NCBI GenBank assembly: GCA_900542765.1
Contig: UQOX01000033.1
Coordinates: 1-24,930, forward strand
From: an uncultured Porphyromonadaceae bacterium
Lineage (GTDB): Bacteria > Bacteroidota > Bacteroidia > Bacteroidales > UBA11471
DNA length: 24,930 nucleotides
Direction: 5' to 3'
Part shown: piece by piece, positions 1-7,290 of the stretch
How the letters are laid out: every line of letters starts with the position of its first letter
Numbering within the stretch: the stretch's first letter is position 1
Program-made: the position numbers and the translations under genes
Notes under the pieces: generated by a model
What the model was told of the DNA's origin: nothing
Databases searched by the model: none
The model's input: only the letters and a program-made list of their open reading frames with translations

Positions 1-658
1 CTTCGACACGTCCCAGCCCAATCATCGTCGAGGTGGAAATCATGTTGAGGACAAGTTTCTGCGCCGTACCGGCTTTCATACGGGTGCTTCCCGTCACATA
101 TTCGGGGCCGGTGATGACCTCGATGGGTATCTCGGCCACTTGCGATACCGGGGCTCCGGGGTTGCAGGTTATCGACGCCGTGAGAATGCCGGCTTCCCGG
201 CAACGGCGCAATGCCCCTATCACATAGGGGGTCGTGCCCGATGCGGCGATGCCCACGACCGTATCGAGCGGGGTTATCCCATGCGACTGCAACTCTTCCC
301 AGCCTTTGCTTTCGATGTCTTCGGCCGACTCGACCGAACGTCTCAAAGCGATGTCGCCCCCGGCAATGAGCCCGATGACCCGGCCGGGAGGCATTCCGTA
401 GGTGGGCGGTATCTCCGAAGCATCTAGCACACCCAGGCGGCCGCTGGTCCCGGCACCGAGATAGAAAAGCCTTCCGCCCTCGCGCATACGGGGCAGGAGT
501 TGTTCGACCAGCCGGGTGATTTGCGGTATGGCCAGTGCCACGGCATCGGCTATCTTATGGTCTTCGGCATTGATTTCGGTAAGTATCTTCTCTACCGATT
601 TCTCTTCGAGATGATGGTAGAGCGAGGGATATTCGGTAAGTTTCTGAAATTTTTCCAT
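1..658 (-). CDS. murQ: N-acetylmuramic acid 6-phosphate etherase MurQ (C-terminus cut by window edge)
   Basis: MurQ cleaves the D-lactyl ether of MurNAc-6-phosphate to give GlcNAc-6-phosphate and lactate in the cytoplasm, a step of peptidoglycan recycling. The frame reads from ATG at 658 to the left edge without a stop, about 219 residues of a family usually near 270-300. The SIS-type sugar-phosphate site is visible as YLGAGTSGRLG (about residues 66-76), followed by DASEIPPTYG with Glu82 in the place of the catalytic Glu of E. coli MurQ (DAxExPPT). A second family block, RRSVESAED, lies near residue 115. The C-terminal part carries TGSTRMKAGTAQK, also typical of MurQ. The start lies 2 nt after the stop of the upstream kinase gene, so the two are almost certainly co-transcribed and perhaps translationally coupled. 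Identity is firm; only the missing C-terminus is unknown. Confidence 0.95.
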   Translation of the reverse strand, partial: MEKFQKLTEYPSLYHHLEEKSVEKILTEINAEDHKIADAVALAIPQITRLVEQLLPRMREGGRLFYLGAGTSGRLGVLDASEIPPTYGMPPGRVIGLIAGGDIALRRSVESAEDIESKGWEELQSHGITPLDTVVGIAASGTTPYVIGALRRCREAGILTASITCNPGAPVSQVAEIPIEVITGPEYVTGSTRMKAGTAQKLVLNMISTSTMIGLGRVE

Positions 659-660
659 GT

Positions 661-1509
661 CTATTGTTCCGAGATTCGCCCGGCATGATATTGAGCCAAT
701 GCCTTACCGGGAGAGGAAAGTATCGTACCGACCTCTATCGACAGCGAACGGGCAACCTCCCGCAACAGGTCGGCATAATGGTAAGCGACCGACCCGACCA
801 GGTGCACGGGGCAGCCCTGACAGGGGTATGCAAGGATATTGCGGCGGAAAAAGGCTTCAAACCGCGCGGAGACCAGCCGATGGAGGTAGGGGTCGTCGAG
901 GTGCTCGTGAATGAAGGGAGAAAAACGGGCCATATACCGGTTGGGCATGGGGCGCCGGTAAACGGCATCGAGCACCTCTTCCTGCGTAAGCGGGTAACAA
1001 TCGAAAAACTGCCGAGCAAGCGGCTCGGGCAACAGCCCTTTCAGGGCATCGGCCAGCAGGTGTTTTCCCAAGTCGCTGCCGCTCCCCTCATCGCCGAGGA
1101 GGAAACCCAGGGACGGGACTCGCCGGGTAATGTCACGGCCATCATAGTATCCCGAGTTCGACCCGGTTCCGAGAATGGCCACAATGCCCGGCGCATCGCC
1201 GCAAAGGGCGCGGGCCGCCGCCAGCAAATCGCTGTTCACCTCGACCGTTTCGGGGCCGATGACCCGATGCAGCTGCACACACAGCGTCTCGGCAGGACGC
1301 CCCACGCAACCGGCTCCATAGAAATAGACCTCGGTGATGCGCTCGATGGGCAACTCGACAAGGACTTCACGGGTAAGGATACGACGCACCTCATCATCGC
1401 CGAGGAGATAGGGATTGATACCCGCAGTGCGGAACGTGCGTTCCACCCCGTTTCTTCCCACCAGCGACCATTCGGTCTTGGTCGACCCGCTATCGGCGAT
1501 CAATATCAT
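661..1509 (-). CDS. murK: BadF/BadG/BcrA-type amino-sugar kinase (MurK/N-acetylglucosamine kinase-like)
   Basis: The 282-residue protein is an ASKHA-fold kinase. Its N-terminal phosphate-1 loop reads DSGSTKTEW (residues 6-14), the phosphate-2 loop is GTGSNSGYYDG in the middle, and it is followed by LGFLLGDEGSGSDLGK, a hallmark of the BadF/BadG/BcrA/BcrD group. The C-terminal VGSVAYHYADLL fits the adenosine motif. Family members phosphorylate GlcNAc, MurNAc or both at O-6. Directly downstream, with a 2-nt gap, is murQ, whose substrate is MurNAc-6-phosphate, so MurNAc is the most likely substrate here; this is inferred from context and from the murTKQ cluster of Tannerella forsythia. GlcNAc kinase or mixed activity cannot be excluded. 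It starts at ATG 1509, 70 nt after the SpoIID-like gene. The symbol is given by context. Confidence 0.8.
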   Translation of the reverse strand: MILIADSGSTKTEWSLVGRNGVERTFRTAGINPYLLGDDEVRRILTREVLVELPIERITEVYFYGAGCVGRPAETLCVQLHRVIGPETVEVNSDLLAAARALCGDAPGIVAILGTGSNSGYYDGRDITRRVPSLGFLLGDEGSGSDLGKHLLADALKGLLPEPLARQFFDCYPLTQEEVLDAVYRRPMPNRYMARFSPFIHEHLDDPYLHRLVSARFEAFFRRNILAYPCQGCPVHLVGSVAYHYADLLREVARSLSIEVGTILSSPGKALAQYHAGRISEQ

Positions 1510-1579
1510 AATCGGTCTCTTGTTATCTTGCGCAAGGTAATGATTTTTTTAGAAACTTCACCGTTTCTCCGGCGAGAAA

Positions 1580-2893
1580 TCAGCGATAATACACATCGAG
1601 AGAGGCTCCGGGATAATAATGGCGAAGTATCGTGCGGTAATCATATCCGCGATGGGCCATCACGGCGGCACCGATTTGGCAAAGGCCCACGCCATGCCCC
1701 CAACCGGCTCCATCGAAAACGAAATCATCGCCTTCGCGCCGCACCACGAAAGCCGAGCTATACAAGTGCGTGGGCGACAAGATGCGGCGTATGTAGAGTT
1801 CCTTCCCGACAATCATTTCGCGACGTGTGCCGATGATACGCAGGCGCACGATGCGCGCCGAAGGTCCCCGCTCGACGGGTTCGAGCGCGAATATGGTCCC
1901 GAAGTCGATACCCGAGCGGCGGGCTACCAGCGACGAGAGTTCCGCCACGGAATAGCGCACCTGCCAGCGGAAGAAATCGGGGGTTTCGCGGTCGTAACTG
2001 TTGAGCACCTGCGAGAGAATGGCGGCATCACGGGTATTGCAAAAAACATCGGGACGGGTGGCGATGAAACGACGAGCCTCGCTCTCGATGGTGAGGTCGG
2101 CCGAGCGATGGCCGCCGGGAGCGTCATAGACCGGCCGGAGATAATCATGCGGCTCATTGCCCCAGCAATTTTCAAAACGTTCGGTCACACCGCCGCAGCA
2201 TTTCGAGAAACGGGCATCGCACACCTCGCCCGCATAGCACAACACCTCTCCACGCGTCGAGGCCACCGCCTCGACCACCTGCGGAGTGGCCACACGCGTC
2301 AGCCCCTGATAACGCTGGCAATGGTCATCGGCACAGACATCGAAAAGGGTATGGTCGCCACGGTCGTACCAGCGGACTATCTCGCCGGGAGAGTCGATTT
2401 TCCCGCGCGACCGGCGAGCCGCCTGACGGCGACCGATGAGACGGGGCAACTGGGCCAACAGCCAACTGCGTGAGATGACGGCATGCGCTTTCAACAATTC
2501 GAGCGACGAGGTCGCATTCATTTCCGAGGAGATGACACTGGTCAGGTAAGTTTCGAGGGGCACTTCGTTGATGGCATGGATTTCTCCCCCATCGACCACA
2601 AGACGCAAAATCCCGCCGAACGTCTGGCACTCCTGCCGCTGCCAATGGAACTCGACCCCGATGGTCACCTGGGGCAGGTCAAACAAGGCATCGGGAGCGG
2701 CCGGAAGCAGCGTGAGCGTGTCGAAACTGTCATCGCCCAGACAAAGATTTTTCCCGTCGGAGGACAATCGAGCTTGATATTCTCCCGCCGGGAAGGTTCG
2801 CCCTTCCGGTGTCGCGAAAGTATCGTGCAGACGGAAATTCAACGTCGTGTCGTGCTGAATGCCGACCGTGATATGAGGTTCTTCTTTTATCAT
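1580..2893 (-). CDS. SpoIID/LytB domain protein (putative lytic transglycosylase or amidase enhancer)
   Basis: This 437-residue protein has the SpoIID/LytB signature. The block INEVPLETYLTSVISSEM (about residues 108-125) contains Glu124, in the position of the catalytic Glu of SpoIID, and is followed by LKAHAVISRSWLL. Later come CCGGVTERFENCWG and, near the C-terminus, GWGHGVGLCQIGA and YPGASL. SpoIID proteins cut glycan strands stripped of peptides. The start ATG (2891-2893) overlaps the TGA of the symporter gene as ATGA, so the start is well fixed and translational coupling is likely. That start gives MIKEEPHITVGI, with no signal peptide or membrane segment, which is odd for an enzyme acting on murein. 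It may work in the cytoplasm on imported fragments or be exported by another route. Its place between a transporter and a MurNAc-type kinase ties it to murein salvage. Confidence 0.85.
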   Translation of the reverse strand: MIKEEPHITVGIQHDTTLNFRLHDTFATPEGRTFPAGEYQARLSSDGKNLCLGDDSFDTLTLLPAAPDALFDLPQVTIGVEFHWQRQECQTFGGILRLVVDGGEIHAINEVPLETYLTSVISSEMNATSSLELLKAHAVISRSWLLAQLPRLIGRRQAARRSRGKIDSPGEIVRWYDRGDHTLFDVCADDHCQRYQGLTRVATPQVVEAVASTRGEVLCYAGEVCDARFSKCCGGVTERFENCWGNEPHDYLRPVYDAPGGHRSADLTIESEARRFIATRPDVFCNTRDAAILSQVLNSYDRETPDFFRWQVRYSVAELSSLVARRSGIDFGTIFALEPVERGPSARIVRLRIIGTRREMIVGKELYIRRILSPTHLYSSAFVVRREGDDFVFDGAGWGHGVGLCQIGAAVMAHRGYDYRTILRHYYPGASLDVYYR

Positions 2894-4365
2894 TGTTTAT
2901 TCTTGAAATAAGGCGCAACGGGTCGGCCGACAGCCAAAAGCATCAATCCGACAAAGGTTATCAAGCCGTTCAACATCAACAATTCATAGCCCATGTAATA
3001 ACCACAGGCGGCGGCAAGCCACCGTTGCAAAAGATAGCACAATATGGGTGAGGCAAGAGCCACCCAGGGAATATAACGGTCGCGCGGAGAGCCTTTCATA
3101 AAGAGGCCATATACGAAAAGGCCCAGCAACGGCCCGTAGGTATATCCGGCAATCGTATAGATGGCGTCGATGACGCTGGTATCGTTGAGCGCCTCGATAA
3201 CGCACATGATAGCAAAAAAGAGCAGCGAAATAGCGATATGGGCCCGTTTGCGAATGGTCACGGCCTCATCGGCCGGGCGACGATTCACACCCAGCATATC
3301 GACACAAAACGAAGTCGTGAGTGCCGTCAACGCCGAGTCGGCGCTCGAAAAAGCAGCCGCCACGATACCCACGCTGAACAGGAGCAACATCCCGAAACCG
3401 AGATGGTCGGTCGCCATCATCGGCAACAGTTCGTCGGTCTTTTCGGGAAGAGCGATTCCCTGCTCCCCGGCAAAAGCGACCAGCAAAATGCCCAATACCA
3501 GGAAAAGCAAGTTGACCGGCACAAAGGCGGTACCATAGATATACATGTTCTTCTGCGCTTCGCGCAACGTGCGTATCGAGAGATTCTTCTGCATGATGTC
3601 TTGGTCGAGCCCCGACATGACTATGGTAATGAATATCCCGCTGAAAAACTGCTTGAAGAAATTCTGCTTCGTGTGCCAGTCATCGAATACAAAGATGCGT
3701 TCGAGACCGCTGTTGCGCACGGTATCGACAACATCGCCCGCACCGAGGTGCATGCGCGTCATAAGCTGGACAAGAATGAGCAACAGGGCTCCTATCATGA
3801 AGAGCGTCTGCAACGCATCGGTGCGCACAATCGTGCGCATGCCACTGCGATGGGAATAGAGCCATATCAGAAGCACGACAACCAACGCCGTAAGCCAAAA
3901 GGGAATATGCCAATCGGCCAGCACGATGTGCTGCAAAATCATGACGACGAGGTACAGGCGGGCGGCAGCGCCGATAATCTTGGAGATGAAGAAAAAAGCG
4001 GCGCCGGTCTTGTATGAACGGATTCCGAAACGGCGTTCGAGATAGGTGTAAATCGATGTGAGTTCGAGGCGGTAGTAGAGCGGGAGCAAAACACGGGCGA
4101 TAATGATATATCCGACGAGAAAGCCCAAGACCGTCTGCATATAGGTCATATCGATGGTGAGCGGCATTCCGGGCACCGAAATGAAGGTCACCCCCGAGAT
4201 GGAGGTCCCTATCATGCCGATGGCCACCAGCCACCACGGCGAAGATTTACCGGCCAAGAAGAAATTGTTGTTGTCATCGGATTTTCCACCCGAGAAACGG
4301 CCGATAAGCAACAGTACGGCAAAGTAGGCGGCTAATATGACAAGTAAAATGATTCCGTTGTTCAT
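2890..4365 (-). CDS. murT: sodium:solute symporter (SSS family), likely amino-sugar/MurNAc transporter
   Basis: This is a polytopic inner-membrane protein of about 491 residues with around 13 hydrophobic segments, starting IILLVILAAYFAVLLLIG. Features of the SSS (SLC5-like) family include the early FFLAGKSSPWWLVAIGM block with GTSISGVTF just after it, and SADSALTALTTSF in the later helices. It should bring a small solute into the cell with Na+. The substrate is inferred from the downstream spoIID-like, kinase and murQ genes: MurNAc, possibly GlcNAc or anhydro-sugars. The symbol follows the transporter-kinase-etherase order of the T. forsythia murTKQ cluster and is tentative. The frame is also open to a TTG at 4377 (495 residues), but ATG 4365 gives the normal short cytoplasmic N-terminus. 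It follows tonB by 83 nt that include a strong hairpin. Confidence 0.8.
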   Translation of the reverse strand: MNNGIILLVILAAYFAVLLLIGRFSGGKSDDNNNFFLAGKSSPWWLVAIGMIGTSISGVTFISVPGMPLTIDMTYMQTVLGFLVGYIIIARVLLPLYYRLELTSIYTYLERRFGIRSYKTGAAFFFISKIIGAAARLYLVVMILQHIVLADWHIPFWLTALVVVLLIWLYSHRSGMRTIVRTDALQTLFMIGALLLILVQLMTRMHLGAGDVVDTVRNSGLERIFVFDDWHTKQNFFKQFFSGIFITIVMSGLDQDIMQKNLSIRTLREAQKNMYIYGTAFVPVNLLFLVLGILLVAFAGEQGIALPEKTDELLPMMATDHLGFGMLLLFSVGIVAAAFSSADSALTALTTSFCVDMLGVNRRPADEAVTIRKRAHIAISLLFFAIMCVIEALNDTSVIDAIYTIAGYTYGPLLGLFVYGLFMKGSPRDRYIPWVALASPILCYLLQRWLAAACGYYMGYELLMLNGLITFVGLMLLAVGRPVAPYFKNKQ

Positions 4366-4399
4366 CGCATCATTCAAGTCCCATCGGATTGCTTTTCAG

Positions 4400-4435
4400 G
4401 ACGGGCGACATGCGCTTTGACGCCTGTCGCCCGTC
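4400..4435 (-). terminator. Strong hairpin between tonB and the symporter gene
   Basis: GACGGGCGACA (4400-4410) and TGTCGCCCGTC (4425-4435) form a perfect 11-bp stem, with a short gcg/cgc pair inside the loop. It lies downstream of the tonB stop and upstream of the symporter start on the same strand. There is no U-tract on either side, so it may be a weak terminator, an attenuator or an RNA-stability element separating expression of pdxJ-exbBD-tonB from the salvage operon. Confidence 0.5.
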
Positions 4436-4448
4436 TTCAAGGAAAGAA

Positions 4449-5204
4449 TCAGTTCTGTTTGAAATAATAGGTAATGCTTCCCCACTGGTTTTCATTGCCC
4501 GATGCCTTGCGTTCAAAGACGGCGCGGCGGGCAGCGGCTTCGGCGCGGCTGCGCAAAGTGGCATTGGAAGCGGCAGTCCCCTTGCTGCCCGAGGGGGTGA
4601 CATTGGCCTGCACGACGCGGCCGTCGGGAGCGACAAGCACTTCCACGACAATGGTTCCCTCGTCGTTGGTGCCGGAATATTCGGGCTTGGGCAAACGCCC
4701 CACGAGTCCGCGGCCGCCCAAATCGTAATCGCCATAACCGGGCGAACCGACCGTGGCTCCCGCGGCCGCATTGCCTTGGGGCGAACCTTTCTTCTGGTCG
4801 TTCGCGGCTATGCTGTCGGCCGTTTTTCCCTTGCTGAGGGCATCGGCCCAAAGGTCATCGATGGGCGAAGTCTCGGGCTCGGGTTGCGGCTCGGCCTTCT
4901 TCTCCGAGAGGTCGGGTGCCACCTCGGGCTCGGGTTTCTCCTCTTCGAGCGAGACCGTCTCTTCGATGTCCTGCGTAACAACCGGCTCGGCATCAACAGG
5001 TTGGGGCGGAGGTGCGGCCGCCATCGGCGTAAAGGTCCCGGCTTCGGCATCGATAACGCCGAGTTGCAACACGATGCCGCTGCCGTCGTCTTCGCGAATC
5101 TCCGGAGCCGACAGGGTATAGAAAAGCAGCAACAGCAAGATGGCCACATGCACTGCTATCGTCACCGCGGAGGCAATCAACCGATTTTTCTTTTTTTCTT
5201 CCAC
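4449..5204 (-). CDS. tonB: Energy transducer of the TonB/TolA type
   Basis: The 251-residue protein has a basic N-terminus (EEKKKNR), a single membrane anchor at about residues 9-29, and a periplasmic linker rich in Pro and Glu (about 65-115). The C-terminal domain of about 75 residues begins at LPKPEYSG, with GTIVVEVLVAPDGRVVQANV in the centre. This is the architecture of TonB/TolA proteins that pass proton-motive energy from ExbB-ExbD to the outer membrane. The C-terminal domain lacks the PGG motif usual in Bacteroidota TonB proteins and has an Ala/Arg-rich helix (RSRAEAAARRAVF), so a TolA-like role is also possible. The start appears to be GTG at 5204, 10 nt after the exbD stop. It is the last gene of the pdxJ-exbB-exbD-tonB run. 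Confidence 0.85.
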   Translation of the reverse strand: MEEKKKNRLIASAVTIAVHVAILLLLLFYTLSAPEIREDDGSGIVLQLGVIDAEAGTFTPMAAAPPPQPVDAEPVVTQDIEETVSLEEEKPEPEVAPDLSEKKAEPQPEPETSPIDDLWADALSKGKTADSIAANDQKKGSPQGNAAAGATVGSPGYGDYDLGGRGLVGRLPKPEYSGTNDEGTIVVEVLVAPDGRVVQANVTPSGSKGTAASNATLRSRAEAAARRAVFERKASGNENQWGSITYYFKQN

Positions 5205-5214
5205 GTCTTGTCTT

Positions 5215-5628
5215 TTACTCTTTCACGGGTTGGGTAGCCAATACCATGCGCAACTGGTTGTCGCTGGCGACATTGAGCACTTTCATGATTTCGCGGTAGG
5301 GCACACTCTCGTCGGCATAAAGGGCGAAATACATTTCGGGGTCCTGATTGCGCGCTTCAATCAAATAGGCCGGCAGTTCTTCATAAGCCACCTTCACGGC
5401 TTTGGACTTCCCCACCGAGACATAATAGTTGAGCGAAGCATCAATCGTGACGCGCGCCAAGGGTTTCACGCTCATCTCCTGCTTGCTCTGCGGCAGGTTT
5501 ACCTTGATGGCGTTGGGGAACACAAAGGTCGAGGTGACCATAAAGAATATGAGCAGGAGGAAAATCACATCGGTCATCGATGCCATGCTGAATGTAGCTT
5601 CGATGCGGTTTTTGCGTTTAAGAGCCAT
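5215..5628 (-). CDS. exbD: Biopolymer transport protein ExbD/TolR
   Basis: The 137-residue protein has the ExbD/TolR plan: a short cytoplasmic N-terminus (MALKRKNRIEATFSMASM), one membrane helix starting TDVIFLLLIFFMV, and a small periplasmic domain. The Asp in the MTDVIFLLLIFF block (Asp20) is the conserved residue that carries protons in ExbD and TolR. The periplasmic part, including YADESVPYREIMKVLNVA, matches the family. It should form the stator complex with the ExbB encoded just upstream and drive the TonB-like protein encoded just downstream. It is preceded by a rare full AGGAGG ribosome binding site. Many Bacteroidota operons carry two exbD genes; only one is present here. Confidence 0.93.
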   Translation of the reverse strand: MALKRKNRIEATFSMASMTDVIFLLLIFFMVTSTFVFPNAIKVNLPQSKQEMSVKPLARVTIDASLNYYVSVGKSKAVKVAYEELPAYLIEARNQDPEMYFALYADESVPYREIMKVLNVASDNQLRMVLATQPVKE

Positions 5629-5634
5629 GGCAAT

Positions 5635-5640
5635 CCTCCT
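5635..5640 (-). promoter_or_regulatory. Full Shine-Dalgarno sequence before exbD
   Basis: AGGAGG on the minus strand ends 6 nt before the exbD ATG. Bacteroidota genes seldom use such a strong anti-SD match, so this supports the chosen start and suggests exbD initiation is set independently of exbB translation, perhaps to tune the ExbB:ExbD ratio. Confidence 0.7.
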
Positions 5641-5643
5641 CTC

Positions 5644-6357
5644 TTATTTCTTGTTGGCGGGTTCGTTGAGCAAATCCATAAACTCCATGGTACTGGCTTC
5701 GAGCTGGTTGACAACCGTATTGACCCGGGAAACCAGGTAATTGTAGGCAAACATGGCGATGATACCCACGACCAATCCGGCCACCGTCGTGACGAGGGCT
5801 TCGTAGATACCGCTCGACAACGTGGTGATGTCGGCAGCCTCGCCGGCAGCCGCCATGCTGTAAAAGGCATTGACCATACCGGTTACCGTGCCGAGGAAAC
5901 CGAGCATGGGAGCACCGGCGGCGGTGGTGGCTATCCAGGTAAAGCGGCGTTCGAGCTTGGCCACTTCGATATTTCCCACATTTTCGATGGCGACCAACAC
6001 GTCGTTCATGGGACGTCCCAGACGGGTGATACCCTTCTCGATAAGGCGGGCGACCGGAGTGGGGTTTTTCTTGCAAAGGTTCAGCGCCGAGTCGATGTCA
6101 CCGGCATGTATGTAGTCTTTGATGCGTTGCATGAAGGTGTCGTCCTGACGGGCGGCATCGCGCAAGACAAGCCACCGCTCGACGAAGATATAAATCGTCA
6201 CCAGGGAAAGCAAAACGATAGGTATCATGATGAAACCGCCTTTGAGCGAAAGCGACCACAAGTTGAGCGGCGGCACGGCGGTTTGGGCTTCGAGGGCCGC
6301 AGCCTGCACGGGTTCCACCATGTTGGTTTGAGCCAAAAGAGATAACAAAAGTGTCAT
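5644..6357 (-). CDS. exbB: MotA/TolQ/ExbB proton channel family protein
   Basis: The 237-residue protein is an ExbB/TolQ homologue. After a hydrophobic N-terminus (MTLLLSLLAQ) and a short polar stretch comes a first long membrane helix (IMIPIVLLSLVTIYIFVERW, about residues 43-62). A cytoplasmic helical region follows, then two more membrane helices, the second and third around GAPMLGFLGTVTGMVNAF and IYEALVTTVAGLVVGIIAMF. The LGFLGTVTGM block and the Thr residues of the last two helices are characteristic of the proton path. The N-terminal hydrophobic stretch resembles a signal peptide, as in longer ExbB forms. It acts with ExbD and the TonB-like protein encoded downstream. The gap to exbD is 15 nt. 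Confidence 0.92.
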   Translation of the reverse strand: MTLLLSLLAQTNMVEPVQAAALEAQTAVPPLNLWSLSLKGGFIMIPIVLLSLVTIYIFVERWLVLRDAARQDDTFMQRIKDYIHAGDIDSALNLCKKNPTPVARLIEKGITRLGRPMNDVLVAIENVGNIEVAKLERRFTWIATTAAGAPMLGFLGTVTGMVNAFYSMAAAGEAADITTLSSGIYEALVTTVAGLVVGIIAMFAYNYLVSRVNTVVNQLEASTMEFMDLLNEPANKK

Positions 6358-6394
6358 GGCAATTTTTTTTGTGTAAAGAATTATCGTATGAGAT

Positions 6395-7108
6395 TTATTT
6401 CAAGCAATCCAAATAGCGACGAATCGTCTCTTCGAGGCCATAATAGAGGGCGTCGCATATCAGGGCATGGCCTATCGACACCTCATCGACATAGGGAACC
6501 TGCTCGTGGAAATAGCGCAGGTTTTCGAGGCTGAGGTCGTGACCGGCATTTACTCCCATGCCCAACTTGTGAGCCAACTTGGCTGCTTCGACAAAGGGGG
6601 CGACGGCCTTTTCCCGGTCGGCGGCATAGCCCGAAGCATAGGGCTCGGTGTAGAGCTCTACGCGGTCGGTTCCCGTCTTGGCGGCCCACTCAATCATTTC
6701 GAGGTCGGCATCGACGAATATCGAGGTGCGTATGCCGGCATGGTTGAAACGGTCGACCGTCTCACTGAGGAAATCGAAATTCCGACGCGTGTCCCACCCC
6801 GCATTGGAGGTAATGGCATCGACCGCATCGGGAACCATGGTCACCTGTGCCGGTTTTACCTGCAAGACGAGGTCGACAAACTTGCCGATGGGATTGCCTT
6901 CGATGTTGAATTCGGTGTGCAGGGCCGGGCGCAAGGCATAGACGTCGGCATAACGGATATGGCGTTCGTCGGGACGCGGGTGCACGGTAATGCCTTGCGC
7001 GCCGAACTGTTCGCAATCGAGAGCGACCTTCAACACATCGGGGACTTGCCCGCCACGGGCATTGCGCAAGGTGGCGACTTTGTTTACATTTACGCTGAGT
7101 TGTGTCAT
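6395..7108 (-). CDS. pdxJ: Pyridoxine 5'-phosphate synthase PdxJ
   Basis: PdxJ condenses 3-amino-2-oxopropyl phosphate with 1-deoxyxylulose 5-phosphate to make pyridoxine 5'-phosphate, the ring-forming step of the DXP-dependent vitamin B6 route, in the cytosol. The 237-residue length is typical. The start [18 protein letters not shown] fits the family, as do [14 protein letters not shown] (phosphate/substrate loop with His), TEFNIEGNP with the conserved Glu, TMVPD, and [11 protein letters not shown] near the C-terminus. Start ATG 7108 is unambiguous. It is the first gene of a run ending in tonB, 37 nt upstream of exbB, and is divergent from nadK. The pairing with exbBD-tonB is positional and is not a functional link that can be seen in the sequence. 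Confidence 0.97.
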   Translation of the reverse strand: MTQLSVNVNKVATLRNARGGQVPDVLKVALDCEQFGAQGITVHPRPDERHIRYADVYALRPALHTEFNIEGNPIGKFVDLVLQVKPAQVTMVPDAVDAITSNAGWDTRRNFDFLSETVDRFNHAGIRTSIFVDADLEMIEWAAKTGTDRVELYTEPYASGYAADREKAVAPFVEAAKLAHKLGMGVNAGHDLSLENLRYFHEQVPYVDEVSIGHALICDALYYGLEETIRRYLDCLK

Positions 7109-7168
7109 AATAACGTTAGGAGTTATTCCGTTTTTCGGATTTCGATAGGCGGATACTATTTTTTTTCT

Positions 7169-7176
7169 TACTTTTG
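7169..7176 (+). promoter_or_regulatory. Putative -7 box for nadK
   Basis: TACTTTTG matches the Bacteroidota -7 consensus TAnnTTTG and points toward nadK, leaving a leader of roughly 110 nt. No convincing TTG is seen at the expected -33 distance, so the call is tentative. It faces an identical box on the other strand 17 bp away. Confidence 0.4.
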
Positions 7177-7193
7177 TACACGAATATTACTCG

Positions 7194-7201
7194 CAAAAGT
7201 A
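7194..7201 (-). promoter_or_regulatory. Putative -7 box for pdxJ-exbB-exbD-tonB
   Basis: On the minus strand this reads TACTTTTG, the same octamer as the plus-strand box at 7169-7176. It points toward pdxJ and would give a leader of about 80 nt. A well placed -33 TTG is not evident. The two boxes form an inverted pair and would start transcription toward each other. Confidence 0.4.
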
Positions 7202-7290
7202 ATAGCTTTTGTTCAATTTTGAAAAAAACTATTCCACATTTGCAGCATATTTCACAAAATTTCCACTCCCAAACGACCCGCACCGCTCCC

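Noticed and set aside
1564..1579. Hairpin TTTCTC-CGGC-GAGAAA at the end of the SpoIID-like gene
   Set aside because: Only a 6-bp stem with no U-tract; too weak to call a terminator and the kinase gene downstream is likely in the same operon.
664..1836. 390-codon plus-strand frame opposite the kinase gene and the end of the SpoIID gene
   Set aside because: It spans two confident genes on the opposite strand and has no family features; an effect of codon bias.
4366..4377. TTG start extending the symporter by four residues
   Set aside because: ATG at 4365 gives the usual short N-terminus ahead of the first membrane helix; TTG is possible but less likely.
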